Source: Streptomyces sp. WAC06614
GTDB taxonomy: Bacteria > Actinomycetota > Actinomycetes > Streptomycetales > Streptomycetaceae
Direction: 5' to 3'
DNA length: 38,425 nucleotides
Assembly (NCBI RefSeq): GCF_003949795.1
Contig: NZ_RPRY01000033.1
Location: 1-38,425 of the forward strand
Shown piece by piece: positions 16,819 through 24,402 of the stretch. How positions within the stretch are numbered: the first letter of the stretch is position 1; the number at the start of each line of letters is the position of its first letter. The notes under the pieces are model-generated. The model was not told the DNA's origin, searched no databases, and was given only the letters and a program-made list of their open reading frames with translations. The position numbers and the translations under genes were made by a program.

Positions 16819-17741
16819 TGGCGGGCTGCCCAGGAGGTGAAGGCCTGCTCGCAGGCGTCGAGGACCCCGGCGGCGCGGCCGATGGAGGCGCCCATGGGGG
16901 CCGACAGGGTCAGGGTGGGCCGGCCGGCCGGGCCGCCCAGGGTGATCGCGCACTCCAGCGTGGCCAGGGGGCCCGTGGTGCCGGCCGGGGCGGGGACGCC
17001 GAGGGCCAGTTCGCAGCCGTGCGGGGACAGGCCCGCGGCCGCGAGCCCGTCCGCCATGGCCCGGGTGAGGGGCTCCGCGCTCGTGTCGAGCCGGCCCGGC
17101 AGCAGCGGATAGGTCTCGTCCAGCGCGAGCACGCCGACGCCGCGCAGGGTGGTGACCCGCAGGCGCAGCGCGCGGGCGCTGAAGACCCCCGTGCGGTGCA
17201 GGACGTACACGGCGACCAGGGCGGCCCGCACGGCCGCGGCGAGGTCGGCCGGCATCCCGGCCAGCGGCCAGAGCCGCTCGCGGGAGCGCAGCCGTACGGG
17301 CAGGACGCCCTCGGCCAGCCCGATCAGCCCCTCGCGGGCGGTCTCGCCGAGCAGCCACGCCCCGCCCACGCCCAGCGTGAACAGCCGGCCCTCCTCGTCC
17401 ACGGCCAGGGGGGCCTCGTAGTCGGTGCGGCCGAACGGGAACAGCCGGACGCCGAGGGCGCCTCCGAGCCGGGTCAGCGGCGGTCCGGCGTAACGGGCCT
17501 CCTGCGGGTCCACCAGGCAGCCGGTCGCGGCGACCTCGCGGCCCCCGCCGGGGGAGGGCGCTATCCGCAGCCCGTGGAACTCGCGGATGGCCCGCTCGGC
17601 GGCGGGGAAGAGGGTCCACTGTCCGACGGCGGCGGTCCGCAGGATGGCCAGCATGGCGTTGTCGCCGGCGTCCCGGCCCGGGCGCCAGCCGGCCCGGGCC
17701 AGTGCGTCGGTGGGCTTGCTGAGGACTATGTCAGCGGTCAT
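16815..17741 (-). CDS. SUKH-3 domain protein with an additional C-terminal domain (probable immunity protein)
   Basis: The 308-residue product has a SUKH-3-type N-terminal half: ALARAGWRPGRDAG, the FHGL segment, GVRLFPFGRTDYEAPLAVDEEGRLFTLGVGGAWLLG. The C-terminal half (~155-308) has no motif I recognise. SUKH proteins are known immunity proteins of polymorphic toxins, including nucleic-acid deaminases. It overlaps the upstream deaminase stop by 11 nt and the downstream SUKH-like start by 4 nt, so the cassette is translated in a coupled way. It may neutralise the free-standing deaminase encoded just upstream (inference). Confidence 0.82.
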   Translation of the reverse strand: MTADIVLSKPTDALARAGWRPGRDAGDNAMLAILRTAAVGQWTLFPAAERAIREFHGLRIAPSPGGGREVAATGCLVDPQEARYAGPPLTRLGGALGVRLFPFGRTDYEAPLAVDEEGRLFTLGVGGAWLLGETAREGLIGLAEGVLPVRLRSRERLWPLAGMPADLAAAVRAALVAVYVLHRTGVFSARALRLRVTTLRGVGVLALDETYPLLPGRLDTSAEPLTRAMADGLAAAGLSPHGCELALGVPAPAGTTGPLATLECAITLGGPAGRPTLTLSAPMGASIGRAAGVLDACEQAFTSWAARQ

Positions 17742-18123
17742 GGATGACGGTGATGCCCAGCGCCTTGAGCAGAGCGGTGCAGGAACGGCAGATCGGGGCC
17801 TCCGTGCCGTGCTCGGGGTCGCCCTCGGGGCGGATCTTGCGCGCCATGACCGCCGCCCCCGCGAAGTGCGGGAGCGCTTCGTCCAGGGTGGTGGTCCGGC
17901 CGTCCCCGCGCTGCTCGTCGAGTGCGTAGAGCTGGTCGGAGACCAGGGCGGACTCGGCGCAGTAGCCGAGGAAGGGCTCCCGCTCGGCGGGCGGGAGCGC
18001 ATCGAAGAACTCCTGCACGGCCGGGTGCAGGTGCGGCTCGCCGTCGCCGGCGAGGTTGGTGTGGCTGACGATCGTGCCCTGGATGAGCAGGGAAGCGGCC
18101 GTGCCGGGGACCAGGTCAGACAA
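17731..18123 (-). CDS. Free-standing YwqJ-type deaminase domain protein
   Basis: The 130-residue product is only a deaminase domain. It has GTIVSHTN, LHPAVQEF, the zinc/catalytic pair C55-A-E57 in GYCAES, VSDQLYALDEQ, and the second zinc motif C112-R-S-C115 followed by LLKALGIT. The same motifs occur in the C-terminal domain of the large toxin at 18600, so the two are paralogues. It has no secretion domain or signal peptide. It starts at a TTG (18123) behind GGAGGA and overlaps the preceding SUKH-3 gene by 8 nt. It could be an orphan toxin tip, a cytoplasmic partner or a catalytic decoy. YwqJ deaminases are predicted to act on nucleic acids; the substrate here is unknown. Confidence 0.82.
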   Translation of the reverse strand: MSDLVPGTAASLLIQGTIVSHTNLAGDGEPHLHPAVQEFFDALPPAEREPFLGYCAESALVSDQLYALDEQRGDGRTTTLDEALPHFAGAAVMARKIRPEGDPEHGTEAPICRSCTALLKALGITVIHDR

Positions 18124-18589
18124 AGTAGTCCTCCGCGTCCTCCATGGGCGGGTTGCCGAGGCTGATCATGGCCTCGTACTTGTCGGCGCCCATGTAGTAG
18201 ATGCCCGTGTCGTGGATGTAGAAGAACCGGCCCCGTTCGTCGATGAGGATCGGGGATCCTTCGGAGCTGTCGATGCCGATCGGGAACAGGCGTACCCCGA
18301 GGCCGCTGCTGAGCTCGGCCACGTCGGAGGGAGTCGACGCGTAGCCCAGCCACGGGGTGAAGTACAGGTGGTCATCGCGGCTTGCGTCGATCGTGACACG
18401 CAGCCCGCCGTGCTCGGTGAGGAAGGCGATCGCAGTTTCGAAGGGCTCGACGGGGAATCCCCTGTCCCGGTATTCCCCCATGATCTTCTCGATCATCGCC
18501 GGTACCTCGTCGGCGACGTTCCGTCCGGGGAACCAGCCGTAGTCCCTGAACCAGGCGTCGACGTCCTCCGGCGTTTCCACACGCGGCAC
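18116..18589 (-). CDS. SUKH-3 family immunity protein
   Basis: The 157-residue product fits SUKH-3 along its whole length: VDAWFRDYGWFPGR, AIAFLTEHGGLRV, LSSGLGVRLFPIGIDSSEGSPILIDERGRFFYIHDTGIYYMG. It lies immediately downstream of the toxin gene (10 nt gap), the standard position for the cognate immunity gene. It should bind and block the toxin's C-terminal deaminase in the producing cell (family knowledge plus inference). The GTG at 18589 follows AGGGAG; an ATG start is not available nearby. Confidence 0.88.
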   Translation of the reverse strand: MPRVETPEDVDAWFRDYGWFPGRNVADEVPAMIEKIMGEYRDRGFPVEPFETAIAFLTEHGGLRVTIDASRDDHLYFTPWLGYASTPSDVAELSSGLGVRLFPIGIDSSEGSPILIDERGRFFYIHDTGIYYMGADKYEAMISLGNPPMEDAEDYFV

Positions 18590-18599
18590 GAAAGCTCCC

Positions 18600-20381
18600 T
18601 CATCCGGTGAAGGCGGTGATGCCCGCCATGTCGAGTGCGATCCTGCAGGATCTGCACGGCTCCTTGTACTGGCCGTGCGCAAGGGGGGTCGGCTGGACCT
18701 GGTTGCCGATCTGCACCGTGTACATCTGTGCTCCCCGCATGGCCTTGCGCACGTCGTCAACGGTACTGATGGACGTACCGGCCGGGTCGAGCCGGCGCAG
18801 CCGGTCGGACACCAAGTGGGCTTCCGCGCACTTTCCGTGTCCCGCGCCCGGCTTGCCGTCGTTGGCGCGGATCTGGGCCTCCACCTGTTGGTAGATGTCG
18901 GCCAAGGCCGGGTGCAGGTCGGGGAACTTCTGCCCCGCCCCTTTGGTCGCGCTCGTGTGGCTGGTGACGACCCCGTCGTGCAGCAGGCTGCCCGCGCACG
19001 ACCCGTCCAGCAGGTTGGTGCCGGGCGGGAAGTGCGTCTTGGCCAGGTCGATCTTGTGCTTGGGGTCGTTCTTGTCGTCCGGGTTCGCCTTGCGGGCCTT
19101 GTCCGCCAGGTCCCGGGTCTCCCGGACGAGCGCATCGCGCTGCTGCTCCGGGGTGAGGTGGCTGACGTCCAGCGGGTCGGTGCGGTGGTGCCGCATCTGG
19201 CCCGCCGAGCTGCCGTGCCACTTCGGCGCCGGCGTGATGCGGTGGCCGCCGGGGTTGTTGCCCCCGGTGTTCCCGCCGCCCCCGGTCGGCGGCTTGCCTC
19301 CGCCGCCTCCGCCGCCCGAGCCGCCGCCGTGGCCGCCCTGGGTGTTCTTGGCCTTGGCCCTGGCCAGGCGGGCGGCCAGGTCGTCGTCGTTGTTCTTGTG
19401 GTCCGTCGAGATCTGCTTGACGGCCTTGGGGAGGGTCTTGCCGACGTGGTCGCCGACCTGCTTGGTCGCCTTCAGCAGGGCCGCCATGGCCTTGTCGGCC
19501 ACCGGGTCGATGGCCTGGGCGATCGAGTCGCGGCCCCGGGTGCGGCCGTGGTGGCCCTTGGCCTTGGTCAGCTTCGACGTCGTACGGCCGTGGATGTTCA
19601 CGCTGACGCCGGAGAGCTTGGTGTGGGCGCGGTCGTGCTCGTCGTGGTCGATGTGCAGGTCGACCAGGCCGGTGCCGCCGCCCGGGCCGCCGCCCGCCCC
19701 GTCGGCCGAGGCGAGCTTGAGGGACTCCTTGCCGGACTGGACGCCGTCGTGGAAGCCGTCCTTGCCCGCCTGCTTCGTCTGCCCGAGGTCGACGCCCTCT
19801 TGCAGGCCCAGGGCCATGGAGCCGAGCTGGACCACCAGGTCGGCCGCCATCTCCTCCAGCGCGGCGACGGCCGGTTCGGTCAGGGCGGCGACGATGTAGC
19901 CGACGGCCTCCTCGACGCACTCTTTGATGAGCCGCTTGACGACCTCCTGCGTGGCCCGCATCGCCCCGGCGCCGATCAGGGCCGACAGGCCGCCGGTCAC
20001 GGGGATCGCGGCGATGGCGATGCCCGCCTCCGCGGCGAGGTAGCCGAGCTGGACGAGGGCGGCGAGCTTCATCGCCTCCACGGCGCCGGCGGCCTTGTCC
20101 ATCGCTCCCGCAATGGTGCGCGCCGCCCCGGCGATGTCCTTGAAGTGCTTGCCCTTGACCTTGTTCCAGTGCTCGTTGAGCGCCTCGATCGACTCGCCCT
20201 TGCCGGAGGACAGCAGTCGTTCGAAGTGGTTGTTGGCGAGCTGGCCGTCGTCCTCCAGGTCGTCGGCGAACTCGCGCAGGGCGTCCGCCATGTCCCGATA
20301 CGCGTCCTCGTCGACGTTCGGCCAGGCGACGCCGATCAGGTCCAGCAGCGTGTCCGCCCAGTCGGGCACCGTGACCGCCAT
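18600..20381 (-). CDS. Polymorphic toxin: WXG100-like N-terminus, C-terminal YwqJ-type deaminase
   Basis: The 593-residue product has a WXG100-like alpha-helical N-terminal domain (WADTLLDLIGVAWPNVDEDAYRDMADALREF..., ~1-100), as in CpnT-like type VII-associated toxins. A hydrophobic/helical stretch (~105-190), a long charged linker with a His/Gly/Pro-rich spacer (~365-410) and a C-terminal deaminase domain (~455-593) follow. The deaminase has SHTSATKG, DLHPALADIY, C518-A-E520, and C576-R-S-C579. Export by a type VII system is inferred from the N-terminus; no secretion genes are in the window. It heads a cassette with a SUKH-3 immunity gene directly downstream. The ATG at 20381 follows a GGGGGGAG site. 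Confidence 0.88.
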   Translation of the reverse strand: MAVTVPDWADTLLDLIGVAWPNVDEDAYRDMADALREFADDLEDDGQLANNHFERLLSSGKGESIEALNEHWNKVKGKHFKDIAGAARTIAGAMDKAAGAVEAMKLAALVQLGYLAAEAGIAIAAIPVTGGLSALIGAGAMRATQEVVKRLIKECVEEAVGYIVAALTEPAVAALEEMAADLVVQLGSMALGLQEGVDLGQTKQAGKDGFHDGVQSGKESLKLASADGAGGGPGGGTGLVDLHIDHDEHDRAHTKLSGVSVNIHGRTTSKLTKAKGHHGRTRGRDSIAQAIDPVADKAMAALLKATKQVGDHVGKTLPKAVKQISTDHKNNDDDLAARLARAKAKNTQGGHGGGSGGGGGGGKPPTGGGGNTGGNNPGGHRITPAPKWHGSSAGQMRHHRTDPLDVSHLTPEQQRDALVRETRDLADKARKANPDDKNDPKHKIDLAKTHFPPGTNLLDGSCAGSLLHDGVVTSHTSATKGAGQKFPDLHPALADIYQQVEAQIRANDGKPGAGHGKCAEAHLVSDRLRRLDPAGTSISTVDDVRKAMRGAQMYTVQIGNQVQPTPLAHGQYKEPCRSCRIALDMAGITAFTG

Positions 20382-20415
20382 GCCCCCTACTCCCCCCGTG
20401 CGCAAACTCGTTCGC

Positions 20416-20445
20416 AGGATGCGTGTGCGAAGAACAGTCTGCCAA
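20416..20445 (-). promoter_or_regulatory. Candidate promoter for the toxin cassette
   Basis: On the minus strand TTGGCA (20440-20445) and CATCCT (20416-20421) are 18 bp apart, within an AT-richer patch 35 bp before the toxin start. The -35 is good and the -10 is weak. Confidence 0.35.
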
Positions 20446-20476
20446 AACGGGACGGGGAGGCGGTCCGCGGGTGCCG

Positions 20477-21241
20477 TCAGGTCCGGCGGCCGAACAGCTC
20501 CGCCTGCTGCTCCGGCGGCAGGTTCCCCAGCCGTACCAGGTGCGGGGCGCCCGCCAACGCCTGGGTCAGCGCGGCCTGTTTGGCCGACCACAGGGCGCGT
20601 ACGGTGCCCTCGACGGCGGTGGGCGGGTAGCCGGCCAGTACGGTGGCGGCGCGGACGGCCGCCGGCAGCAGGTCCTCGGGTTCCACCAGCTCCGAGACCA
20701 AGCCGATCTCGTACGCCCGCCGGGCCGGCAGCCGTTCGGCGGTGCCCATCAGGGACATCCGGGCGACCTCGCCGAACGGCATCCGCTGCGCCATGTAGAC
20801 GGCCTCGTAGGCGCTGACCATCCCGTACGTCGTGTGCGGGTCGAAGTACGTCGCCGTGGTGGAGGAGACGAGGAACTCCGCCTCGCCCAGCAGGTAGAAG
20901 GCCCCGCCGCAGGCCATGCCGTTGACCGCCGCGACCACCGGCTTCCACAGGTCGTTGGCCTTCGGGCCGATCGCCACGAGCGGGTCGTCCAGGGAGTACG
21001 GCGACGGCGGCTGCGGGACCACCGCCGTGCGGTCGATGCCGGTGCAGAACGCCGCCCCGCCCGCGCCCGTGACCACCACCGCCCGGACCGCGTCGTCGAA
21101 GCGCAGCGCGCGCCACACGCGGACGAGGTCCGCCGCCATCTCCGGGGTCAGCGCGTTGTGCTTGGCCGGCCGGTCCAGCGTGACCACCGCGACCCCGGTC
21201 TTCTCGTCCCGCTCCAGCCGGACGCCCGGGCCCGCGCTCAT
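20477..21241 (-). CDS. Enoyl-CoA hydratase/isomerase superfamily protein
   Basis: The 254-residue crotonase-fold protein has both oxyanion-hole segments (GAAFCTGIDRTA and NGMACGGAFYLLG) and the usual start VAVVTLDRPAKHNALTPEM. At the two positions where classical hydratases carry catalytic Glu it appears to have other residues (FDPHTTYG and VARMSLMG). It may therefore be an isomerase, hydrolase or lyase rather than a hydratase; this alignment was made by eye. The ATG overlaps the stop of the DUF35 gene (ATGA), so it is coupled to the Ltp2/DUF35 pair and probably acts in the same CoA-thioester pathway. Confidence 0.88.
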   Translation of the reverse strand: MSAGPGVRLERDEKTGVAVVTLDRPAKHNALTPEMAADLVRVWRALRFDDAVRAVVVTGAGGAAFCTGIDRTAVVPQPPSPYSLDDPLVAIGPKANDLWKPVVAAVNGMACGGAFYLLGEAEFLVSSTTATYFDPHTTYGMVSAYEAVYMAQRMPFGEVARMSLMGTAERLPARRAYEIGLVSELVEPEDLLPAAVRAATVLAGYPPTAVEGTVRALWSAKQAALTQALAGAPHLVRLGNLPPEQQAELFGRRT

Positions 21242-21690
21242 GCCTTCTCCAGCAGCCAGCACGGCACGCTGAACCCGCCCAGCTGCCGGAAGGCGACCTG
21301 CACCCGTGTGCCGATGCGCAGCTTGGCCGGGTCCACCGAGTCCAGCGGGGCGTCGGGTGAGGCGACCAGGTTCCCGGCGAGCCGGATGTACGGGGCGTCG
21401 GCGAGTTCCACGAGCACGACGTTGTACGGGGCCTGCTCCGCGTAGGCGGGCAGCAGCGGCGGGTGCGGCAGGACGAAGGACCAGATCCGGCCCCGGCCGC
21501 TCATCGGGCGCCAGGCGGAGGCGAACGACTGGCAGTGCGGGCAGCACGGCCGGGGCGGGAACCGCAGCCGGCCGCAGTCGGTGCAGGCCTGGACGCGCAG
21601 TTCGCCCCGGGCGGTGTACTCCCAGAAGGGGGCGCCGTCCTCGTCGGGGACGGGCAGCAGCAGGCCCTCGGGCGTCGTCGTGTCGGTCAT
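21238..21690 (-). CDS. Zn-ribbon/OB-fold DUF35 protein (thiolase partner subunit)
   Basis: The 150-residue product has an N-terminal zinc ribbon with four Cys in CTDCGRLRFPPRPCCPHC (residues ~36-53), then the DUF35 OB fold (GRIWSFVLPHPP, PYNVVLVELADAPYIRLAGNL, IGTRVQVAF). In actinobacterial steroid side-chain degradation, DUF35 domains pair with thiolase-like Ltp2 and are needed for its aldolase activity. Here the gene follows an Ltp2-like gene by 13 nt, so the two very likely form a complex. It overlaps the crotonase-type gene by 4 nt. Confidence 0.9.
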   Translation of the reverse strand: MTDTTTPEGLLLPVPDEDGAPFWEYTARGELRVQACTDCGRLRFPPRPCCPHCQSFASAWRPMSGRGRIWSFVLPHPPLLPAYAEQAPYNVVLVELADAPYIRLAGNLVASPDAPLDSVDPAKLRIGTRVQVAFRQLGGFSVPCWLLEKA

Positions 21691-21703
21691 CGCTCCCGGC
21701 TCC

Positions 21704-22855
21704 TCACGCGCGCAGCAGTATCGCGGACGTCGGCACGCCCTCGCCCGCCGTGACCAGGCAGGTCGCGGCGCCCGGCACCTGTGCGGTGCTCACCCCGCGG
21801 AGCTGCCGCACCCCCTCGTTGATCAGGTTGAAGCCGTGGACGTAGGCCTCGGACAGCCCGCCGCCGCTGGTGTTCAGGGGCAGCCGGCCGCCGATCTCCA
21901 GGGCGCCGCCCTCGGTGAACGCGCCGCCCTCGCCGCGGCCGCAGAAGCCGTAGCCCTCCAGGGACAGCGGGATCAGCGGGGTGAACGCGTCGTAGATCTG
22001 GGCCACGTCCACGTCCTGCGGCCCGAAGTCGGCCTGCTTCCACAGGTGCCGGGCGGCGGTCCAGGCGGGCCCGGTCAGCGGGTCGTCGGTCCAGTAGTTG
22101 ACCATCCCGTGGTGCTGGGCGGGCAGGCCCTGGGCGACGGAGTGGACGTAGACGGGCTTGCGGCGGCAGTCCCGGGCCCGTTCGGCGGAGACGATGACGC
22201 AGGCCAGGGCGCCGTCGGTCTCCAGGCAGTTGTCGAACAGGCACAGCGGCTCGCTGATCCAGCGGGCGGTCATGTACATCTCGCGGGTCAGCGGGCGTTC
22301 GTACATCATCGCGGCCGGGTTCTGGTTGGCCCGGTTGCGGCAGGCCAGGGCCACGTTGAAGAGGTGGTCGCGGGTGGCGCCGTACTCGTGCATGTAGCGC
22401 CGGGCCAGCATGCCGATCTCGTCCGCCGGCCGCAGCAGCCCGAACGGGCGCGTCCACTGCGCGGGGGTGGGGAGCTGGACGGCGGTGTTCTTCCACGGCC
22501 GCGGCCCCGAGCCGCGCTTGCGCGACCGCCAGGCCACCCCGACCGAGGCCTGTCCGGTGGCGACGGCCGCCGCCAGGTGGGCGACCGTGGCGCAGGAACC
22601 GCCGCCGCCGTAGCCGACCTTGGAGAAGAAGGTGACGTCCCCGGCGCCGATGGCCTTGGCCACCTCGACCTCGTCGGTCTCCTCCATCGTGTACGAGGCG
22701 AAGCCGTCGACCTCGGACGGAGCGATGCCGGCGTCGTCGAGGGCCGCCAGGACGGCCCGGCAGGCCAGCTCCTTCTCCGTCCGGGGCAGCCGCTTGGCGA
22801 ACGCGGTCTGGCCTATTCCCACGATCGCCGTAGCGTCCTTGAGCGTTGCCGCCAT
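21704..22855 (-). CDS. Ltp2-like lipid-transfer/thiolase-fold protein, probable CoA-thioester aldolase
   Basis: The 383-residue product is a thiolase-fold protein of the lipid-transfer group. The nucleophilic Cys position is replaced by a Gly-rich stretch (VGYGGGGSCATVAHL), whereas the two Tyr-bearing segments associated with Ltp2 retro-aldolase chemistry are present: QIYDAFTPLIPLSLEGYGF and GGGLSEAYVHGFN. Family knowledge: Ltp2 with its DUF35 partner cleaves beta-hydroxyacyl-CoA side chains. The substrate here is unknown. The ATG at 22855 sits at proper distance from GGAGGTG; a GTG two codons upstream is possible. It is divergent from the acyl-CoA synthetase, with a perfect palindromic operator at 22907. 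Confidence 0.88.
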   Translation of the reverse strand: MAATLKDATAIVGIGQTAFAKRLPRTEKELACRAVLAALDDAGIAPSEVDGFASYTMEETDEVEVAKAIGAGDVTFFSKVGYGGGGSCATVAHLAAAVATGQASVGVAWRSRKRGSGPRPWKNTAVQLPTPAQWTRPFGLLRPADEIGMLARRYMHEYGATRDHLFNVALACRNRANQNPAAMMYERPLTREMYMTARWISEPLCLFDNCLETDGALACVIVSAERARDCRRKPVYVHSVAQGLPAQHHGMVNYWTDDPLTGPAWTAARHLWKQADFGPQDVDVAQIYDAFTPLIPLSLEGYGFCGRGEGGAFTEGGALEIGGRLPLNTSGGGLSEAYVHGFNLINEGVRQLRGVSTAQVPGAATCLVTAGEGVPTSAILLRA

Positions 22856-22906
22856 CGCCACCTCCGGGGTCCACGTGTGCTGACAGCCGCGAAGGCTACA
22901 GCTAAT

Positions 22907-22921
22907 CTGACGGATAGTCAG
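22907..22921. promoter_or_regulatory. Palindromic operator (site C) between Ltp2-like operon and acyl-CoA synthetase
   Basis: CTGACGGATAGTCAG is a perfect CTGACNNNNNGTCAG. It lies 52 bp from the Ltp2-like start and 65 bp from the synthetase start, so one bound repressor could cover both promoters. Confidence 0.75.
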
Positions 22922-22985
22922 CTACTCGGCTGCTCAGCCACTCGACCACGCGGCTACGGGCACCGGCTCATGGGAGGGGCGCGTG

Positions 22986-24392
22986 ATGGACGGGGACCAC
23001 GAGGACGAGCGCGGCGATCTGCGCTGGGGCAGCATCCCCGGCCTGGTGCGCGCCGCCGCGACGGCGTACGCGGACCGGGAGGCGGTGGTCGACGGCCGCA
23101 CCCGGATCAGCTACGCCCAGCTCGGCGAGCGCGTCGAACGGGCCGCGGCCGCCTGCATCGCCGCCGGGGTGGAGCCGGGCGACCGGGTCGCGGTGTGGGC
23201 GCCCAACAGCCTCGACTGGATCGTCAGCGCGCTCGGCGCCGTCTCGGCCGGGGCCGTGCTCGTACCGCTCAACACCCGCTTCAAGGGCGCGGAGGCGGCC
23301 TACGTCCTGGGCCGCAGCCGCGCCCGGCTGCTGTTCGTCACCGGCACCTTCCTCGGCACCTCCTACGTCGCCTCCCTGCGCCGCGCCGCGGCCGAGGGGC
23401 CGGGGGAGGGGCCGCTGCCGGGGCTGCCGCACCTGGAGCAGGTGGTCGTCCTCGCCGAGGACGCCCCGGAGTCCTTCCGGACCTGGAAGGACTTCCTCGC
23501 CGGCGGGGACGCGGTGCCGGCCGCGGTGGTACGGGCCCGCGCCGACTCCGTCCGCACCGACGCCCCCTCCGACATCATCTTCACCTCCGGCACCACCGGC
23601 AGCCCCAAGGGCGCGGTCATCACGCACGCGCAGACCCTGCGCTGCTACGCGGTCTGGAGCGAGCTGGCCGGGCTGCGCGAGGGCGACCGCTACCTGATCG
23701 TCAACCCCTTCTTCCACACCTTCGGCTACAAGGCCGGGGTCGTCGCCTGCCTGATGCGCGGCGCGACGATGGTGCCGCAGCCGGTGTTCGACGTGGACAC
23801 GGCCCTGGCCAACATCGCCGCCGAGCGGATCTCCGTCCTGCACCTCCCCCGCCTCACCCGGGCCCAGCCCCCGCCCGTCGGCACCGAGGTGCGGGTGGCC
23901 GGCGCCGACGGGCGGGTGCTGGGCCCGGGTGAGGCGGGGGAGGTGCAGGTCAGGGGCCACCACGTGATGCTCGGCTACTACGAGGACGCCGAGGAGACCG
24001 CGCGGGCCCTGACCGCCGACGGCTGGCTGCGCACCGGGGACGTCGGCGTCCTGGACGCGGCGGGCAACCTGCGGATCACCGACCGGATCAAGGACATGTT
24101 CATCGTCGGCGGGTTCAACGCCTACCCCGCCGAGATCGAGCAGCTCCTCGGCCTGCACCCGGACATCGCCGACGTCGCCGTGGTCGGCGTCCCGGACCCC
24201 CGGCTCGGCGAGGTCGGCAAGGCCTACGCGGTGCGCCGTCCGGGCGCGACCCTGACCGCGGACGACCTGATCGCCTGGTCCCGGCGCGAGATGGCCAACT
24301 ACAAGGTGCCGCGCGAGGTGGAGTTCGTCGCCGAGCTCCCGCGCAACGCCGGCGGCAAGGTCCTCAAGCGCGAGCTCCGCTCCCGGGGCTGA
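22986..24392 (+). CDS. Acyl-CoA synthetase (FadD-type, ANL family), apparently missing a central segment
   Basis: The 468-residue product has the AMP-binding P-loop motif TSGTTGSPKGAVITH (~residue 200), GWLRTGDVG, ITDRIKDMFIVGGFNAYPAEIE and the C-terminal catalytic-Lys region NAGGKVLKREL. It should ligate CoA to a carboxylic acid using ATP. Between FDVDTALANIAAERISVL (~284) and GTEVRVAGADG (~301) relatives have roughly 80 more residues, including the YGxTE motif that binds the acyl-adenylate; here only ~16 residues join the two parts. The gene may be an in-frame deletion, an assembly collapse or an impaired enzyme. The ATG at 22986 follows GGGAGGGG; a GTG precedes it directly. Confidence 0.85.
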   Translation: MDGDHEDERGDLRWGSIPGLVRAAATAYADREAVVDGRTRISYAQLGERVERAAAACIAAGVEPGDRVAVWAPNSLDWIVSALGAVSAGAVLVPLNTRFKGAEAAYVLGRSRARLLFVTGTFLGTSYVASLRRAAAEGPGEGPLPGLPHLEQVVVLAEDAPESFRTWKDFLAGGDAVPAAVVRARADSVRTDAPSDIIFTSGTTGSPKGAVITHAQTLRCYAVWSELAGLREGDRYLIVNPFFHTFGYKAGVVACLMRGATMVPQPVFDVDTALANIAAERISVLHLPRLTRAQPPPVGTEVRVAGADGRVLGPGEAGEVQVRGHHVMLGYYEDAEETARALTADGWLRTGDVGVLDAAGNLRITDRIKDMFIVGGFNAYPAEIEQLLGLHPDIADVAVVGVPDPRLGEVGKAYAVRRPGATLTADDLIAWSRREMANYKVPREVEFVAELPRNAGGKVLKRELRSRG

Positions 24393-24402
24393 CCCCGTAC
24401 GC

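Noticed and set aside
18675-20630. 651-residue plus-strand frame over the toxin gene
   Set aside because: The minus-strand frame has coherent WXG-like and deaminase domains and a following immunity gene; the plus frame has only biased composition.
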